From Bacteroidales bacterium (lineage in GTDB: Bacteria; Bacteroidota; Bacteroidia; Bacteroidales; UBA3824), in the NCBI GenBank assembly GCA_016293845.1, contig JAEDDH010000019.1:1-64000 (forward strand): DNA of 64,000 bases, in the 5' to 3' direction. The translations under genes were made by a program, and so were the position numbers. Under the pieces are notes generated by a model that saw only the letters and a program-made list of their open reading frames with translations, did not search any database and was not told the DNA's origin. How positions within the stretch are numbered: the stretch's first letter is position 1; every line of letters starts with the position of its first letter. Shown here piece by piece: positions 18,860-27,308 of this stretch.

Positions 18860-20446
18860 TTAATTGTTTAGTTTGCGCAAGTCGTGGGTGAGTTTTGCGG
18901 CGCAGAAATTAGGTCCGCACATAGTGCAGTATTCGCCGTCGGTATGTCCTGCCTCTTGAAAAAATTTGAGAGCCATTTCGGGGTCGAGCGAAAGGTGAAA
19001 CTGATCGCGCCAACGGAATTCAAATCGTGCCTTCGAGAGGGCGTTGTCGCGGATAATTGCTCCGGGATGACCTTTGGCAATGTCGGCGGCGTGGGCTGCA
19101 ATTTTGTAGGCAATTACTCCGGCACGCACGTCGTCGCGGTTGGGTAGGGCAAGGTGTTCCTTTGGGGTAACGTAGCAGAGCATAGCAGTGCCAAGCCATC
19201 CAATCTGAGCCGCACCAATGGCACTTGTAATGTGGTCGTAGGCGGGTGCAATGTCGGTTACCACAGGGCCAAGTGTATAGAATGGCGCACCGTGGCATTT
19301 TTCGATTTGGCGTTCCATATTTTCGCGGATTTTGTGCAACGGCACGTGTCCCGGACCTTCGATAAAAGTCTGCACATCTTTTGCCCAAGCGTGTTCCACG
19401 AGTTCGCCCATAGTGTCAAGTTCGGCAAACTGAGCTGCATCGTTGGCATCGTTGATACATCCTGGGCGCAGACCATCGCCAAGCGAAAGTGCAGTGTCGT
19501 ATTTAGCCACAAGGTCGCAGATGTCGTCGAAATGCTCGTAAAGGAAACTTTCGCGGTTGTGAATCAAACACCATTTGCTCATAATGCTTCCGCCACGGCT
19601 AACGATACCGCACAAACGGTTGTCGGCAAGGTGAACATTGTGACGGCGTATTCCGGCGTGGATTGTAAAATAGTCTACACCCTGTTCGCATTGTTCGATG
19701 AGGGTCTCTTTGAAAATTTCCCACGAGAGGTCTTCCACCTTGCCCTTCACTTTTTCGAGTGCCTGATAGATTGGTACAGTGCCAATTGGAACGGGACTGT
19801 TGCGCAGAATCCATTCGCGTGTTTGGTGGATATTGTTGCCTGTGGAGAGGTCCATAAGCGTGTCGCCGCCCCATTTGCACGACCAAACGGCTTTGTCTAC
19901 CTCCTCTTCGATTGATGATGATGTGGCAGAGTTGCCAATGTTGGTGTTGATTTTTACGGCAAAACTTCGACCTATAATCATCGGTTCGCTTTCGGGGTGG
20001 TGTATGTTGGCAGGCAAAACGGCACGTCCGGCAGCAATTTCGGTGCGTACAAATTCGGGTGTGATGTGTGTTTCGATGCCGAGTTCTTTGCAGTTCATAT
20101 TTTCGCGAATGGCAACGTATTCCATTTCGGGGGTAATGATGCCCGCCTTAGCGCAAGCCATTTGAGTGATACCCTGACCCGATTTGTTTCGGTTGTCGAT
20201 CCACGGTTGACGCATAGGGGATAAGCCTTTTTTGAGGTCGATTTTTATCGAAGGGTCTGAAAAAGGTCCGCTTGTGTCGTAAATATACACGGGAGGGTTT
20301 TCTTGTGTGTGCTTTTGTCCTTGGTCATCTATGGTGACGGTGGGGGTGAGGTTCACTTTTATCATACCTACCTTAACGTCGTTGTAGATATTGCCATTCA
20401 TATAAAATTTTTCGCGCTTGGCGTATGCTTGGTTGTCGTGTGGCAT
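18860..20446 (-). CDS. thiC: ThiC, HMP-P synthase
   Basis: ThiC is a non-canonical radical-SAM enzyme converting aminoimidazole ribotide into HMP-P. The 528-residue product has the core GTVPIYQALEK, DYFTIHAG, SRGGSIMSKWC, SLGDGLRPG, EGPGHVPLHKI, YTLGPVVTDIAPAYDHIT, and the C-terminal cluster motif CTMCGPNFC. It is shorter at the N-terminus than the E. coli enzyme, but no conserved part is missing. It lies 13 bases after thiG in the operon. Confidence 0.96.
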   Translation of the reverse strand: MPHDNQAYAKREKFYMNGNIYNDVKVGMIKVNLTPTVTIDDQGQKHTQENPPVYIYDTSGPFSDPSIKIDLKKGLSPMRQPWIDNRNKSGQGITQMACAKAGIITPEMEYVAIRENMNCKELGIETHITPEFVRTEIAAGRAVLPANIHHPESEPMIIGRSFAVKINTNIGNSATSSSIEEEVDKAVWSCKWGGDTLMDLSTGNNIHQTREWILRNSPVPIGTVPIYQALEKVKGKVEDLSWEIFKETLIEQCEQGVDYFTIHAGIRRHNVHLADNRLCGIVSRGGSIMSKWCLIHNRESFLYEHFDDICDLVAKYDTALSLGDGLRPGCINDANDAAQFAELDTMGELVEHAWAKDVQTFIEGPGHVPLHKIRENMERQIEKCHGAPFYTLGPVVTDIAPAYDHITSAIGAAQIGWLGTAMLCYVTPKEHLALPNRDDVRAGVIAYKIAAHAADIAKGHPGAIIRDNALSKARFEFRWRDQFHLSLDPEMALKFFQEAGHTDGEYCTMCGPNFCAAKLTHDLRKLNN

Positions 20447-20459
20447 AATGAGGTGATGG

Positions 20460-21233
20460 TTAGTTGTTTAAGAAATTAGTAAGGGGACTTGATGCTTCGG
20501 CGCAATCGCTCACAGTGCCAAGACCAGCTTCGTAGGCTTTTCTGCCAGCTTCTACTGCCATACGGAATGCGTCTGCCATAGTCACAGGGTCGCCTGCCAC
20601 TGAGATAGCGGTGTTTACCAAACAGCAGTCGGCACCCATCTCCATTGCTTCGGCGGCGTGACTCGGTGCACCTATGCCTGCATCTACCACCACGGGAACG
20701 GTGGCTTGTTCGATGATTATTTGCAGAAAATCTTTCATTCTCAGACCTTTGTTGGTGCCAATGGGTGCAGCCAACGGCATTACAGTAGCCGCTCCTGCCT
20801 CTTCGAGATGTTTGCATAGCGTAGGGTCGGCCTGACAATATGGTAGAACCACAAAACCAAGTTTCACAAGCTTTTCGGTGGCTTTGAGAGTTTCTACCGA
20901 ATCGGGCAGAAGGTATCTGGGGTCGGGGTGAATTTCTAATTTTAGCCAGTTTGTGCCAAACGCCTCACGAGCCATTTGAGCTGCAAAAACAGCCTCGTCG
21001 GCATTGCGCACGCCCGAGGTGTTGGGCAGAAGTTGGATGTTTTTAAACTGGGTGATATGTGTCAAGAGGTCGTCTTGACGGTCGTTGAGTTCGATACGTT
21101 TCATAGCCACTGTTACCATTTCGGTTTTGGATGCTTCAATAGCCTGAGCCATTAAGGTGTTGTTGCTAAATTTTCCCGTTCCGAGAAAAAGTCGCGAGCT
21201 GAACTCTCTGCCCGCTATTACTAATTTATTCAT
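20460..21233 (-). CDS. thiG: ThiG, thiazole synthase
   Basis: ThiG condenses dehydroglycine, deoxyxylulose phosphate and ThiS thiocarboxylate sulphur into the thiazole phosphate. The 257-residue protein shows LFLGTGKF, the lysine-bearing LLPNTSG segment, KLEIHPDPRYLLPD, VLPYCQADPTLCKHLEEAGA, PLAAPIGTNKGL and PVVVDAGIGAPSHAAEAME. The start overlaps the thiE stop by four bases. Length is standard. Confidence 0.96.
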   Translation of the reverse strand: MNKLVIAGREFSSRLFLGTGKFSNNTLMAQAIEASKTEMVTVAMKRIELNDRQDDLLTHITQFKNIQLLPNTSGVRNADEAVFAAQMAREAFGTNWLKLEIHPDPRYLLPDSVETLKATEKLVKLGFVVLPYCQADPTLCKHLEEAGAATVMPLAAPIGTNKGLRMKDFLQIIIEQATVPVVVDAGIGAPSHAAEAMEMGADCCLVNTAISVAGDPVTMADAFRMAVEAGRKAYEAGLGTVSDCAEASSPLTNFLNN

Positions 21234-21844
21234 AATGTGTTTAATATTTGTTTCATTTTTTGAATTGGATCTTCGGCTCTGAGCACCACGCCGCTTAAAG
21301 CCACACCGCTGATACCTGTTTGCATTATGTCGGGAATGTCGTCTTGCTCAATGCCGCCTATCGCCACAATGGGTATGTGGATATTGTGCTGACGCATTTG
21401 CGATACGATGTTTCTGTAACCTTCGAGACCAAGAATAGGAGCAAGGTTCTTTTTGGTGGTGGTAAACCTGAACGGTCCGCAGCCTATATAGTTTGCCGAA
21501 GCTTTGTAGTGCGCCATCACATCGTCGAAAGTGTTGGCAGTGCCGCCAATAATAAAATCGTTGCCAAGAATCTTGCGAGCCTCGGCTATGGGCATATCGT
21601 TTTTGCCAAGATGCACACCGTCGGCTTTGATCTGTTTTACCATCTCCACACGGTCGTCGATGATAAAAGTGGCAGAATAATGTTTGCAAAGTTTTTGCGC
21701 TTCGATAGCAATGGGCAGCACCTCGCTGTCTGTCATATCTTTTACGCGCAGCTGAATCCATCGACATCCGCCTTCGAGAGCGAGTTTTATGGAGTCGAGG
21801 TAGTTAAACCTTTGGTTGAAATGCGATATAAACTGTACTATCAT
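21230..21844 (-). CDS. thiE: ThiE, thiamine phosphate synthase
   Basis: ThiE joins HMP-PP and thiazole phosphate. The 204-residue protein has WIQLRVKDM (pyrophosphate-side), IIDDRVEMVKQIKADGVHLG, GGTANTFDDV, YIGCGPFRFTTTKKNLAP (the GP..T.TK motif) and VAIGGIEQDDIPDIMQTGIS. It is the full-length ThiE of the operon, three bases after thiS and overlapping thiG by four bases. Confidence 0.94.
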   Translation of the reverse strand: MIVQFISHFNQRFNYLDSIKLALEGGCRWIQLRVKDMTDSEVLPIAIEAQKLCKHYSATFIIDDRVEMVKQIKADGVHLGKNDMPIAEARKILGNDFIIGGTANTFDDVMAHYKASANYIGCGPFRFTTTKKNLAPILGLEGYRNIVSQMRQHNIHIPIVAIGGIEQDDIPDIMQTGISGVALSGVVLRAEDPIQKMKQILNTL

Positions 21845-21847
21845 TTT

Positions 21848-22045
21848 TCAACCTCCACAAGCCGCTTGTATTATTAGAATGTCGTCGCCATTTTTGATTT
21901 GGTACGTTGCCCAATTGTCTTTGGGAATCATTTCGTTGTTGACAGCCACAGCCACACCTTGAGGAGGTAGCGAAAGTTCGCTAACAAGCTCTTGAAGCGA
22001 TGAGGCGTTGGTGCCCTTTGTTTGATTGTTAATTTTAACTTCCAT
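21848..22045 (-). CDS. thiS: ThiS, sulphur carrier
   Basis: This ubiquitin-like carrier has 65 residues when started at the ATG at 22045 (MEVKINNQTKG). An upstream in-frame ATG at 22069 would add eight residues but lies next to the terminator U-tract, so I prefer the inner one. It ends in ACGG, the Gly-Gly tail that is adenylated and thiocarboxylated. ThiS needs an E1-like ThiF for adenylation; no thiF is found in this operon. Confidence 0.93.
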   Translation of the reverse strand: MEVKINNQTKGTNASSLQELVSELSLPPQGVAVAVNNEMIPKDNWATYQIKNGDDILIIQAACGG

Positions 22046-22054
22046 TTTAGTAAG

Positions 22055-22101
22055 GTTTATATAAAACAAAACAGACCCCGGATATAAAAATCCGAGGTCT
22101 G
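22055..22101 (-). terminator. Intrinsic terminator between TPP riboswitch and thiS
   Basis: On the minus strand an 11-bp stem (22101-22091 with 22082-22072, one G-U pair) is followed by a T-rich run (TTTTGTTTTAT, 22071-22061 region). Its place directly after the aptamer and before thiS makes it the likely expression platform: TPP binding would favour termination. Confidence 0.75.
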
Positions 22102-22119
22102 CTGTTATACGTTTTTACC

Positions 22120-22212
22120 GCTTTGTTACATTCCCTTCGTCGGCATTACCCGCATCAGGTTATATGGGTATCATCTCAGCCGCATCCTTTGAGCGCAGCA
22201 CCCCGTGTGTTT
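22120..22212 (-). ncRNA. TPP riboswitch (THI element)
   Basis: The minus strand contains the conserved core ACGGGGTGC, then GCTGAGATGATACCC, AACCTGAT and GGGTAATGCCGACGAAGGGA in the right order, which are the diagnostic blocks of the thiamine pyrophosphate aptamer. It lies at the head of the thiS-E-G-C-H-E'-D operon and is followed by an intrinsic terminator. Confidence 0.97.
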
Positions 22213-22222
22213 ATTCCGAGTG

Positions 22223-22255
22223 CAAATATAGTGGGAATTTTTTATGATTTGCAAA
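22223..22255 (-). promoter_or_regulatory. Promoter of the thiamine operon
   Basis: Minus-strand TTTG (22255-22252), 21-base spacer, then TATATTTG (22230-22223): a textbook Bacteroidota promoter about ten bases before the start of the TPP aptamer. Confidence 0.85.
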
Positions 22256-22286
22256 TATTAAAAGAAGAAATAATCAATTTTTTTCG

Positions 22287-23129
22287 CTAAGAACATTCCG
22301 CAAATATCCCCTCAGGTAATTCTTTATACAATCCGTTTTCGTAGGCTTTTTTATAGAGGAATTCAATAGCCTGACGGCCTTCTGTGCCGAGCGATACTGA
22401 AAAGTTGTTTACATAAAGGGCAATGTGGCTACGCATTACGGTGTCGTCCATTTCGCGGGCATTGTCGCGGATGTAGGGCATTGGCGATTCGGGATTATTT
22501 AACGAGTATTGCACACTGCGGCGAATAATGCGGTCTACTGGGGTGATAATATCCTGAGGCAATGAGCGTTTGGCTATTATAGAGCCGAGCGGGATGGGCA
22601 TTCCGAACTTCTGTTCCCAAAGTTCGCCCATATCAGCTATTTTTACCAAACCCTTGCTCTGGTATGTAAAACGGCCTTCGTGAATAAGCAATCCTGCATC
22701 GTAGTGCCCGTTGATAACCTCGCCTTCAATTTTGGAGAATAGGAGAGGGGTCTTATCTTTGACGTTAGGGAAAAACGTGGTAAACAGCAAGTTAGCCGTA
22801 GTGTTAACGCCCGGGATGAGGATTCTTTTTGAATCCATTTCGGATAATGGAAACGCCTCTTTTGCCACAAGAAGCGGACCATTGTTTCTGCCGAGAGCCG
22901 AACCAGAATCGAGTATCACATAATTTTTCCAAATGTCTATACCGTAGGCGTTTGACGAAATTTTGGTGACATCGGGCGGATTGGCTGATACGGCGTTTTT
23001 GTTGAGCACGTCGATGTCGGCAAGCGAAATATCAAAATCGATGCCCTCTGTGTCGATTTTGCCGTTGGCGAGGGCATCGAAAATGAATGTGTCGTTGGGA
23101 CAAGTGGAGTATGCTAATGTAAGTTTCAT
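22287..23129 (-). CDS. mqnD: MqnD, 1,4-dihydroxy-6-naphthoate synthase
   Basis: MqnD acts in the futalosine route to menaquinone, splitting cyclic dehypoxanthinyl futalosine. The 280-residue protein opens with LAYSTCPNDTFIFDALANGK, has the SGSALGRNNGPLLV and IPGVNTTANLL blocks of the substrate-binding-protein-like fold, and LLIHEGRFTY with the conserved His. Its start shares one base with the stop of the flavodiiron gene upstream, so the two are co-transcribed. No other mqn gene is in the window. Confidence 0.9.
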   Translation of the reverse strand: MKLTLAYSTCPNDTFIFDALANGKIDTEGIDFDISLADIDVLNKNAVSANPPDVTKISSNAYGIDIWKNYVILDSGSALGRNNGPLLVAKEAFPLSEMDSKRILIPGVNTTANLLFTTFFPNVKDKTPLLFSKIEGEVINGHYDAGLLIHEGRFTYQSKGLVKIADMGELWEQKFGMPIPLGSIIAKRSLPQDIITPVDRIIRRSVQYSLNNPESPMPYIRDNAREMDDTVMRSHIALYVNNFSVSLGTEGRQAIEFLYKKAYENGLYKELPEGIFAECS

Positions 23130-24310
23130 TAGTTTTTGTATTTTTCTGCTATTTTTTCGGCTAAGGCTTCAAATTTGGGCAGGTCGTCGCGGTGCATACG
23201 TCCCTTTATGGTGATGGTTTCGGGCATAAGTTCGATGTTTTTCATCGGCTCGATAAGTTTTGTCATAGTGCGTATTGCGGTGGGTCCCCACGAACCGTTT
23301 TCAATCATACAGATACGGCGTTTTTGGAAGTTTTTGTGTGCAAGACGGTTGAGAAAATCCTCCATAGGCGGAAAAACTCCTGCGTCGTACGATGCTGCTG
23401 CAAGCACGGTGGTGTCCATACGGAATGCGTCTTCGATAGCCTCTTCCATATCGTCGCGGCTGAGGTCGGCGGTGGCAACTTTGGGGCAGCCTTTTTGTTT
23501 TAGCAGTTCGGCAAAATGCTCTGCGGCGGCTTTTGTGCCTCCGTGTATCGATGCGTAAGCCACTAATACTCCGGGAGTTTCAACTCCGTAGGTGCTCCAT
23601 GTGTTGTATAAACCTACATAGTAGTCGATATTTTGGTTCAATACCGGACCGTGGAGCGGACAGATGGTTTTGATAGTGAGGTTGGCGGCTTTTTTCAAAA
23701 GGTTTTGTACCTGAACGCCGTATTTGCCGCAGATATTGAAATAGTAGCGGCGAGCCTCGCAAGCCCAATCGTCGGTTTCGTTTTTGATAGCGCCAAATTT
23801 GCCAAAAGCGTCGGCGGCAAAGAGAGTGCCGTCGGAAGCATCGAACGAGAGTATTACCTCAGGCCAGTGAACCATCGGTGCGGCTATGAAAGTGAGGCTG
23901 CGTGTGCCGAGGCTGAGAGTGTCGCCCTCTTTTACCTCCATTTTATTGTTGAAGGTAATATCCTCGAAATAAAGCGGCAGCATATTCAGAGCCTTGCCCG
24001 AAGCCACAAGCGTGGTGTCGGGATATTTTTCAAAGAATTTTGCAATGCTTCCCGAATGGTCGGGTTCCATGTGGTGCACTACTAAGTAGTCGGGCTGTTT
24101 GCCATTGAGTATTTTGGCAATGTTGTTGAGCCATTCATCGGCTTTGCGTGCGTCCACGGTGTCGAGAATGGCTGTTTTTTCGTCGGTGATTACATACGAG
24201 TTGTACGACATTCCTTCGGGTACGTCGTATTGGCTTTCAAACAGGTCGATGTCTAAATCGTCGACACCTGCGTATATTACGCCTTTTGGCAGAAGTTCTT
24301 GCTGGTTCAT
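23129..24310 (-). CDS. Flavodiiron protein (FprA family), oxygen or NO reductase
   Basis: I choose the ATG at 24310 (MNQQELLPKGVIYAG), not the one 12 codons upstream, giving 393 residues. The N-terminal metallo-beta-lactamase-like diiron domain has HHMEPDHSGS, an H..E.D...D..H-type ligand set continuing with APMVHWPEVILSFD and ICPLHGPVL. The C-terminal flavodoxin domain begins near VLVAYASIHGGTKAAAEHFA, and ASYDAGVFPPMEDFL follows. The family reduces O2 to water or NO to N2O in the cytoplasm of anaerobes. It has no rubredoxin extension. Confidence 0.9.
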   Translation of the reverse strand: MNQQELLPKGVIYAGVDDLDIDLFESQYDVPEGMSYNSYVITDEKTAILDTVDARKADEWLNNIAKILNGKQPDYLVVHHMEPDHSGSIAKFFEKYPDTTLVASGKALNMLPLYFEDITFNNKMEVKEGDTLSLGTRSLTFIAAPMVHWPEVILSFDASDGTLFAADAFGKFGAIKNETDDWACEARRYYFNICGKYGVQVQNLLKKAANLTIKTICPLHGPVLNQNIDYYVGLYNTWSTYGVETPGVLVAYASIHGGTKAAAEHFAELLKQKGCPKVATADLSRDDMEEAIEDAFRMDTTVLAAASYDAGVFPPMEDFLNRLAHKNFQKRRICMIENGSWGPTAIRTMTKLIEPMKNIELMPETITIKGRMHRDDLPKFEALAEKIAEKYKN

Positions 24311-24343
24311 TTTTTTATGATTTATGATATAAAATTTGTAGCG

Positions 24344-24351
24344 CAAATATA
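24344..24351 (-). promoter_or_regulatory. -7 box upstream of the flavodiiron gene
   Basis: TATATTTG on the minus strand, 34 bases before the chosen start. No TTTG at a good distance was seen, so only the -7 element is supported. Confidence 0.45.
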
Positions 24352-24361
24352 ATAAAAAAAC

Positions 24362-24411
24362 AAAAACCGCATGTCCATAACGAACAATTCAAAGTGGACA
24401 ATACGGTTTTT
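24362..24411 (-). terminator. Terminator after srfC
   Basis: Long inverted repeat: AAAAACCGCATGTCCA (24362-24377) pairs with TGGACAATACGGTTTTT (24395-24411) with small internal mismatches. It ends in a T-run on both strands. It separates the srf operon from the flavodiiron-mqnD unit. Confidence 0.65.
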
Positions 24412-24432
24412 ATAAAAAAGAGGTGATTGTTT

Positions 24433-27273
24433 CTAATTTTTCAATCTTTCAAGTATTACACCGAGTTTGGCGTCGGCTTCGGCTTTGGCGGCGTCTTTGA
24501 CGTTTTCTTCAAAGTAGACGTTGGCTTCAAAACTGCTCTTCAAGCCGGTAGCCCATTCTGAGAAGAATTTTTCGCCTGGGAACTCTATTTCGAGTTTCAA
24601 GTTCTTTTTGGCTGGCGATTTTACCGGTGGATGTGTGAATACAGGAAGCGTGTCGGTGGGTTTTACTTTCGGACGCTCGGCTTGCGGCACATAATCCCAA
24701 CCAAGTGAGTTGACAAACTTGTTGATTATCACGGCAGAAATACGTGCCACAATGTCAACGTTAGAGGTCAACTGGAAGTTGATAACGTGCTCGCGAACTG
24801 CGTCGGCGATAATCTTTTTGAGGTTGACACGGTTTTTGTTTTTGTTCAACTCGTTGATTATCAGGTCGGCGGTCTTTTTGTTCATACCGAGTTGCATCAG
24901 CACATTGTCGCCCTTGATTTCTTCGATGTATTCGAGCCAACGGCTTATGAGGTTTTCGGCAAAGATGTATGCGCGGTCTTTGATTTCGCCTTCTTCTTTG
25001 TCTTTCTTCTCTTCGATAAGGGTTTCGATGTTGATGCCAGTTTCGTCGAGAATCTTTTTCAACTCGTTGTTGTCGTCGATGCCAAAGTATTCTTTCAACT
25101 TAGTGAGAATGCTCTGTGCGCCTTCGCCCGGCTCGATGGTGATGAATTGTCCAAGCATTTCGAGCATATCAATGTCGAGGGTCTTGGTGGCAGGTTTGGC
25201 AACGGGAGCTACGGGAGCATCGGCTTCTATCTGCTTGTTCATCATAAGGTCGAAGTAGATTTTCCACGAAAGGTCGTCGGTGATTGTGAGGCGGTCGAGG
25301 AAATTACCAAAGGTGTTTTTATCTTTCTGCATTTTCATTAACGACATAAACGCCTGAGTGGCAGAAAGTTTCGCCTTCTTCAACTTTTCGTCGATATTGC
25401 CGCCTTGGTAGAATGCCGACAGTTCGTCGTAGAGGTCGGTTTTGAGGTCGTCGATACCGGCTTTTATTTGCTCGCGCTTGATAATGGGGTTACAAGTGGG
25501 AGTCATATACTTGATAATGTAGTCGATACCGCTCTTGTTGGGCTGGGTGAACTCGTCCCAACATTCCAAGGGGTTGTGCACGTGTGCGATAACGTCCTTA
25601 TGGTTTACCCACGAGTTTTTCATATCCACAAACTTCTGCACGTATTCGGGACGGAGAGTGTTCTCTTTGCCGTCGGTGTCGATGCCCTCGAAGAACGATT
25701 TGCTCCATTTGGGGTCGCGCAAGGGGAATACGTTTTTGAAAGGTCCGTTGTTGTCCCAATTCTGAATCCAGAGGTCGCCCACGGATATGCCCATCTGGTC
25801 GGCAAAGTTGGCGCCGATACGGGCAGTCCATTTTGCATTGTGAGGACCAAGTTCGCCGGGACGCTCGGTTGCTGGGTTGCCCGCAAGTTCGATGTTAAAC
25901 TTAGTGAATACTACCAACAGCGGGATAAGTTTCTCAATATCATTCTGTTGTACAAGTAATGCGAGTTTGCGTTCACGCTCGGCACGTTTTTCGGGACTTC
26001 CGCCGTGAGTGTTGCGAATCCATTCGTAAAGGAATTTTGGAAGGTCGGCAACCTCGGGCTGTTTGTCGTCCATACAGAATAATAAGGTACTGATTTCGTA
26101 GTTGAAGTTGTAACGATTGAAGAGGAATGCAATCTTACCACGCAGGAAGACAAGGAGTTTGTCGTTGTTGTCTTTTTCTTCGAACGTTACTTCTGGAATC
26201 TGCTGACGCGAACGTGCACCCGGGAAGTCCAACACGTCGGCTTCTTTTAAGAATGTGCGTTTGGGGTTGGATGCGGTGTTGTCGGCAAGAGGCAGCACAA
26301 CTTCGGCGGTAAGTGCCGAAAGGATACTGCGGTCGAGAGTGGCAAGGAGAGTGCCTCCGTCGTAACAGTTTACAGGTGGTTTCTTGGTGTCTTTGTAAAG
26401 TTCGCGGAGTCGTTCAACGTCTAAGATGGTGTCTTGCTGCGGAGTAAGAGCGGCAAGTTCGGTGCGGATTGAGGTAAGGAAGTTCAACTGACGCAAACCT
26501 TCGCTGAGTTTCTTAAACAATTCGGTAAAGAACGGCTGTTTGCCCCAAATTATCTCAAACACCTTGTAACGCTGTGCCGAATCTATGTAAGGTACGATAG
26601 ATGCGATGTCGTCCCAGAAGTTGATGTTGTTGAGGTCTTTGATGATAAAGTGGTCGCGGAAGTTGTTGTTGCAATACTCTTTAACATCGTAAACCTCGTC
26701 TTCGGTAAAGCCCGGGCAAGGCGAGTTCTGTTTGATGGCGGCAAGGTTTTGGATTTCTTTCTGCACCTCGTCGCGGTTGACAGAATATGTATAATGCGTA
26801 ATATCAGAGAGATAGCCGTTTGAAATAATTTTTACCAAATCGGCTTGGCTAAACAAACGGAGCAAGTAAGGTTTGAAACCCGCTTGCCAAGTGTTGTCGG
26901 TGGTGAATCGCGAAACCAAACCTGTGGCCTCTTTGCCGCCTCCCGGGGGGTTGATGTTGGCAATAAAGTCAACTTCCTCGCCGGTGTCGGGCACTTTTAC
27001 AAATAGCGAAAGAGCCTCGGGTGTTTTGGCAAGGTTTGACACAAGGTAAGATTTGCCCACCTGACTTTGACCGAAAATAGCCACAGAGGGGCGTTTCGGA
27101 AGGGCGTTTTCGTAACGTTTAGCGTCGCGGCGGAGTTTTTTAAGATTGTATATGGTAACAGCCTGTTTGTCTTTCTCGACATTGGTCTGCACCCATTTCA
27201 TACTGTCCTCTATCACCTGTTTTACCATAGTGCATTGCTGGATCAGTTTGCTTGTTTCCGGATTTTCTGACAT
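24433..27273 (-). CDS. srfC: SrfC-family P-loop NTPase
   Basis: The 946-residue cytosolic protein has a Walker A GQSQVGKS at residues 68-75 after an N-terminal helical segment. KEADVLDFPGARSRQ further on has the DxPG form expected of a G3/Walker B motif, and LLVVFTKFN resembles a TKxD-like site. The second half is helical and charged, with EEKKDKEEGEIKDRAYIFAE. The order and partners (SrfB upstream in the same operon) agree with the putative virulence factor SrfC family. The GTPase-like motifs suggest a dynamin- or septin-like nucleotide cycle, which is inference. No signal peptide. It is the last gene of a four-gene operon. Confidence 0.75.
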   Translation of the reverse strand: MSENPETSKLIQQCTMVKQVIEDSMKWVQTNVEKDKQAVTIYNLKKLRRDAKRYENALPKRPSVAIFGQSQVGKSYLVSNLAKTPEALSLFVKVPDTGEEVDFIANINPPGGGKEATGLVSRFTTDNTWQAGFKPYLLRLFSQADLVKIISNGYLSDITHYTYSVNRDEVQKEIQNLAAIKQNSPCPGFTEDEVYDVKEYCNNNFRDHFIIKDLNNINFWDDIASIVPYIDSAQRYKVFEIIWGKQPFFTELFKKLSEGLRQLNFLTSIRTELAALTPQQDTILDVERLRELYKDTKKPPVNCYDGGTLLATLDRSILSALTAEVVLPLADNTASNPKRTFLKEADVLDFPGARSRQQIPEVTFEEKDNNDKLLVFLRGKIAFLFNRYNFNYEISTLLFCMDDKQPEVADLPKFLYEWIRNTHGGSPEKRAERERKLALLVQQNDIEKLIPLLVVFTKFNIELAGNPATERPGELGPHNAKWTARIGANFADQMGISVGDLWIQNWDNNGPFKNVFPLRDPKWSKSFFEGIDTDGKENTLRPEYVQKFVDMKNSWVNHKDVIAHVHNPLECWDEFTQPNKSGIDYIIKYMTPTCNPIIKREQIKAGIDDLKTDLYDELSAFYQGGNIDEKLKKAKLSATQAFMSLMKMQKDKNTFGNFLDRLTITDDLSWKIYFDLMMNKQIEADAPVAPVAKPATKTLDIDMLEMLGQFITIEPGEGAQSILTKLKEYFGIDDNNELKKILDETGINIETLIEEKKDKEEGEIKDRAYIFAENLISRWLEYIEEIKGDNVLMQLGMNKKTADLIINELNKNKNRVNLKKIIADAVREHVINFQLTSNVDIVARISAVIINKFVNSLGWDYVPQAERPKVKPTDTLPVFTHPPVKSPAKKNLKLEIEFPGEKFFSEWATGLKSSFEANVYFEENVKDAAKAEADAKLGVILERLKN

Positions 27274-27308
27274 ATTTAATGTTTTTTTCGGTTTCTAACT
27301 AATTTTAA

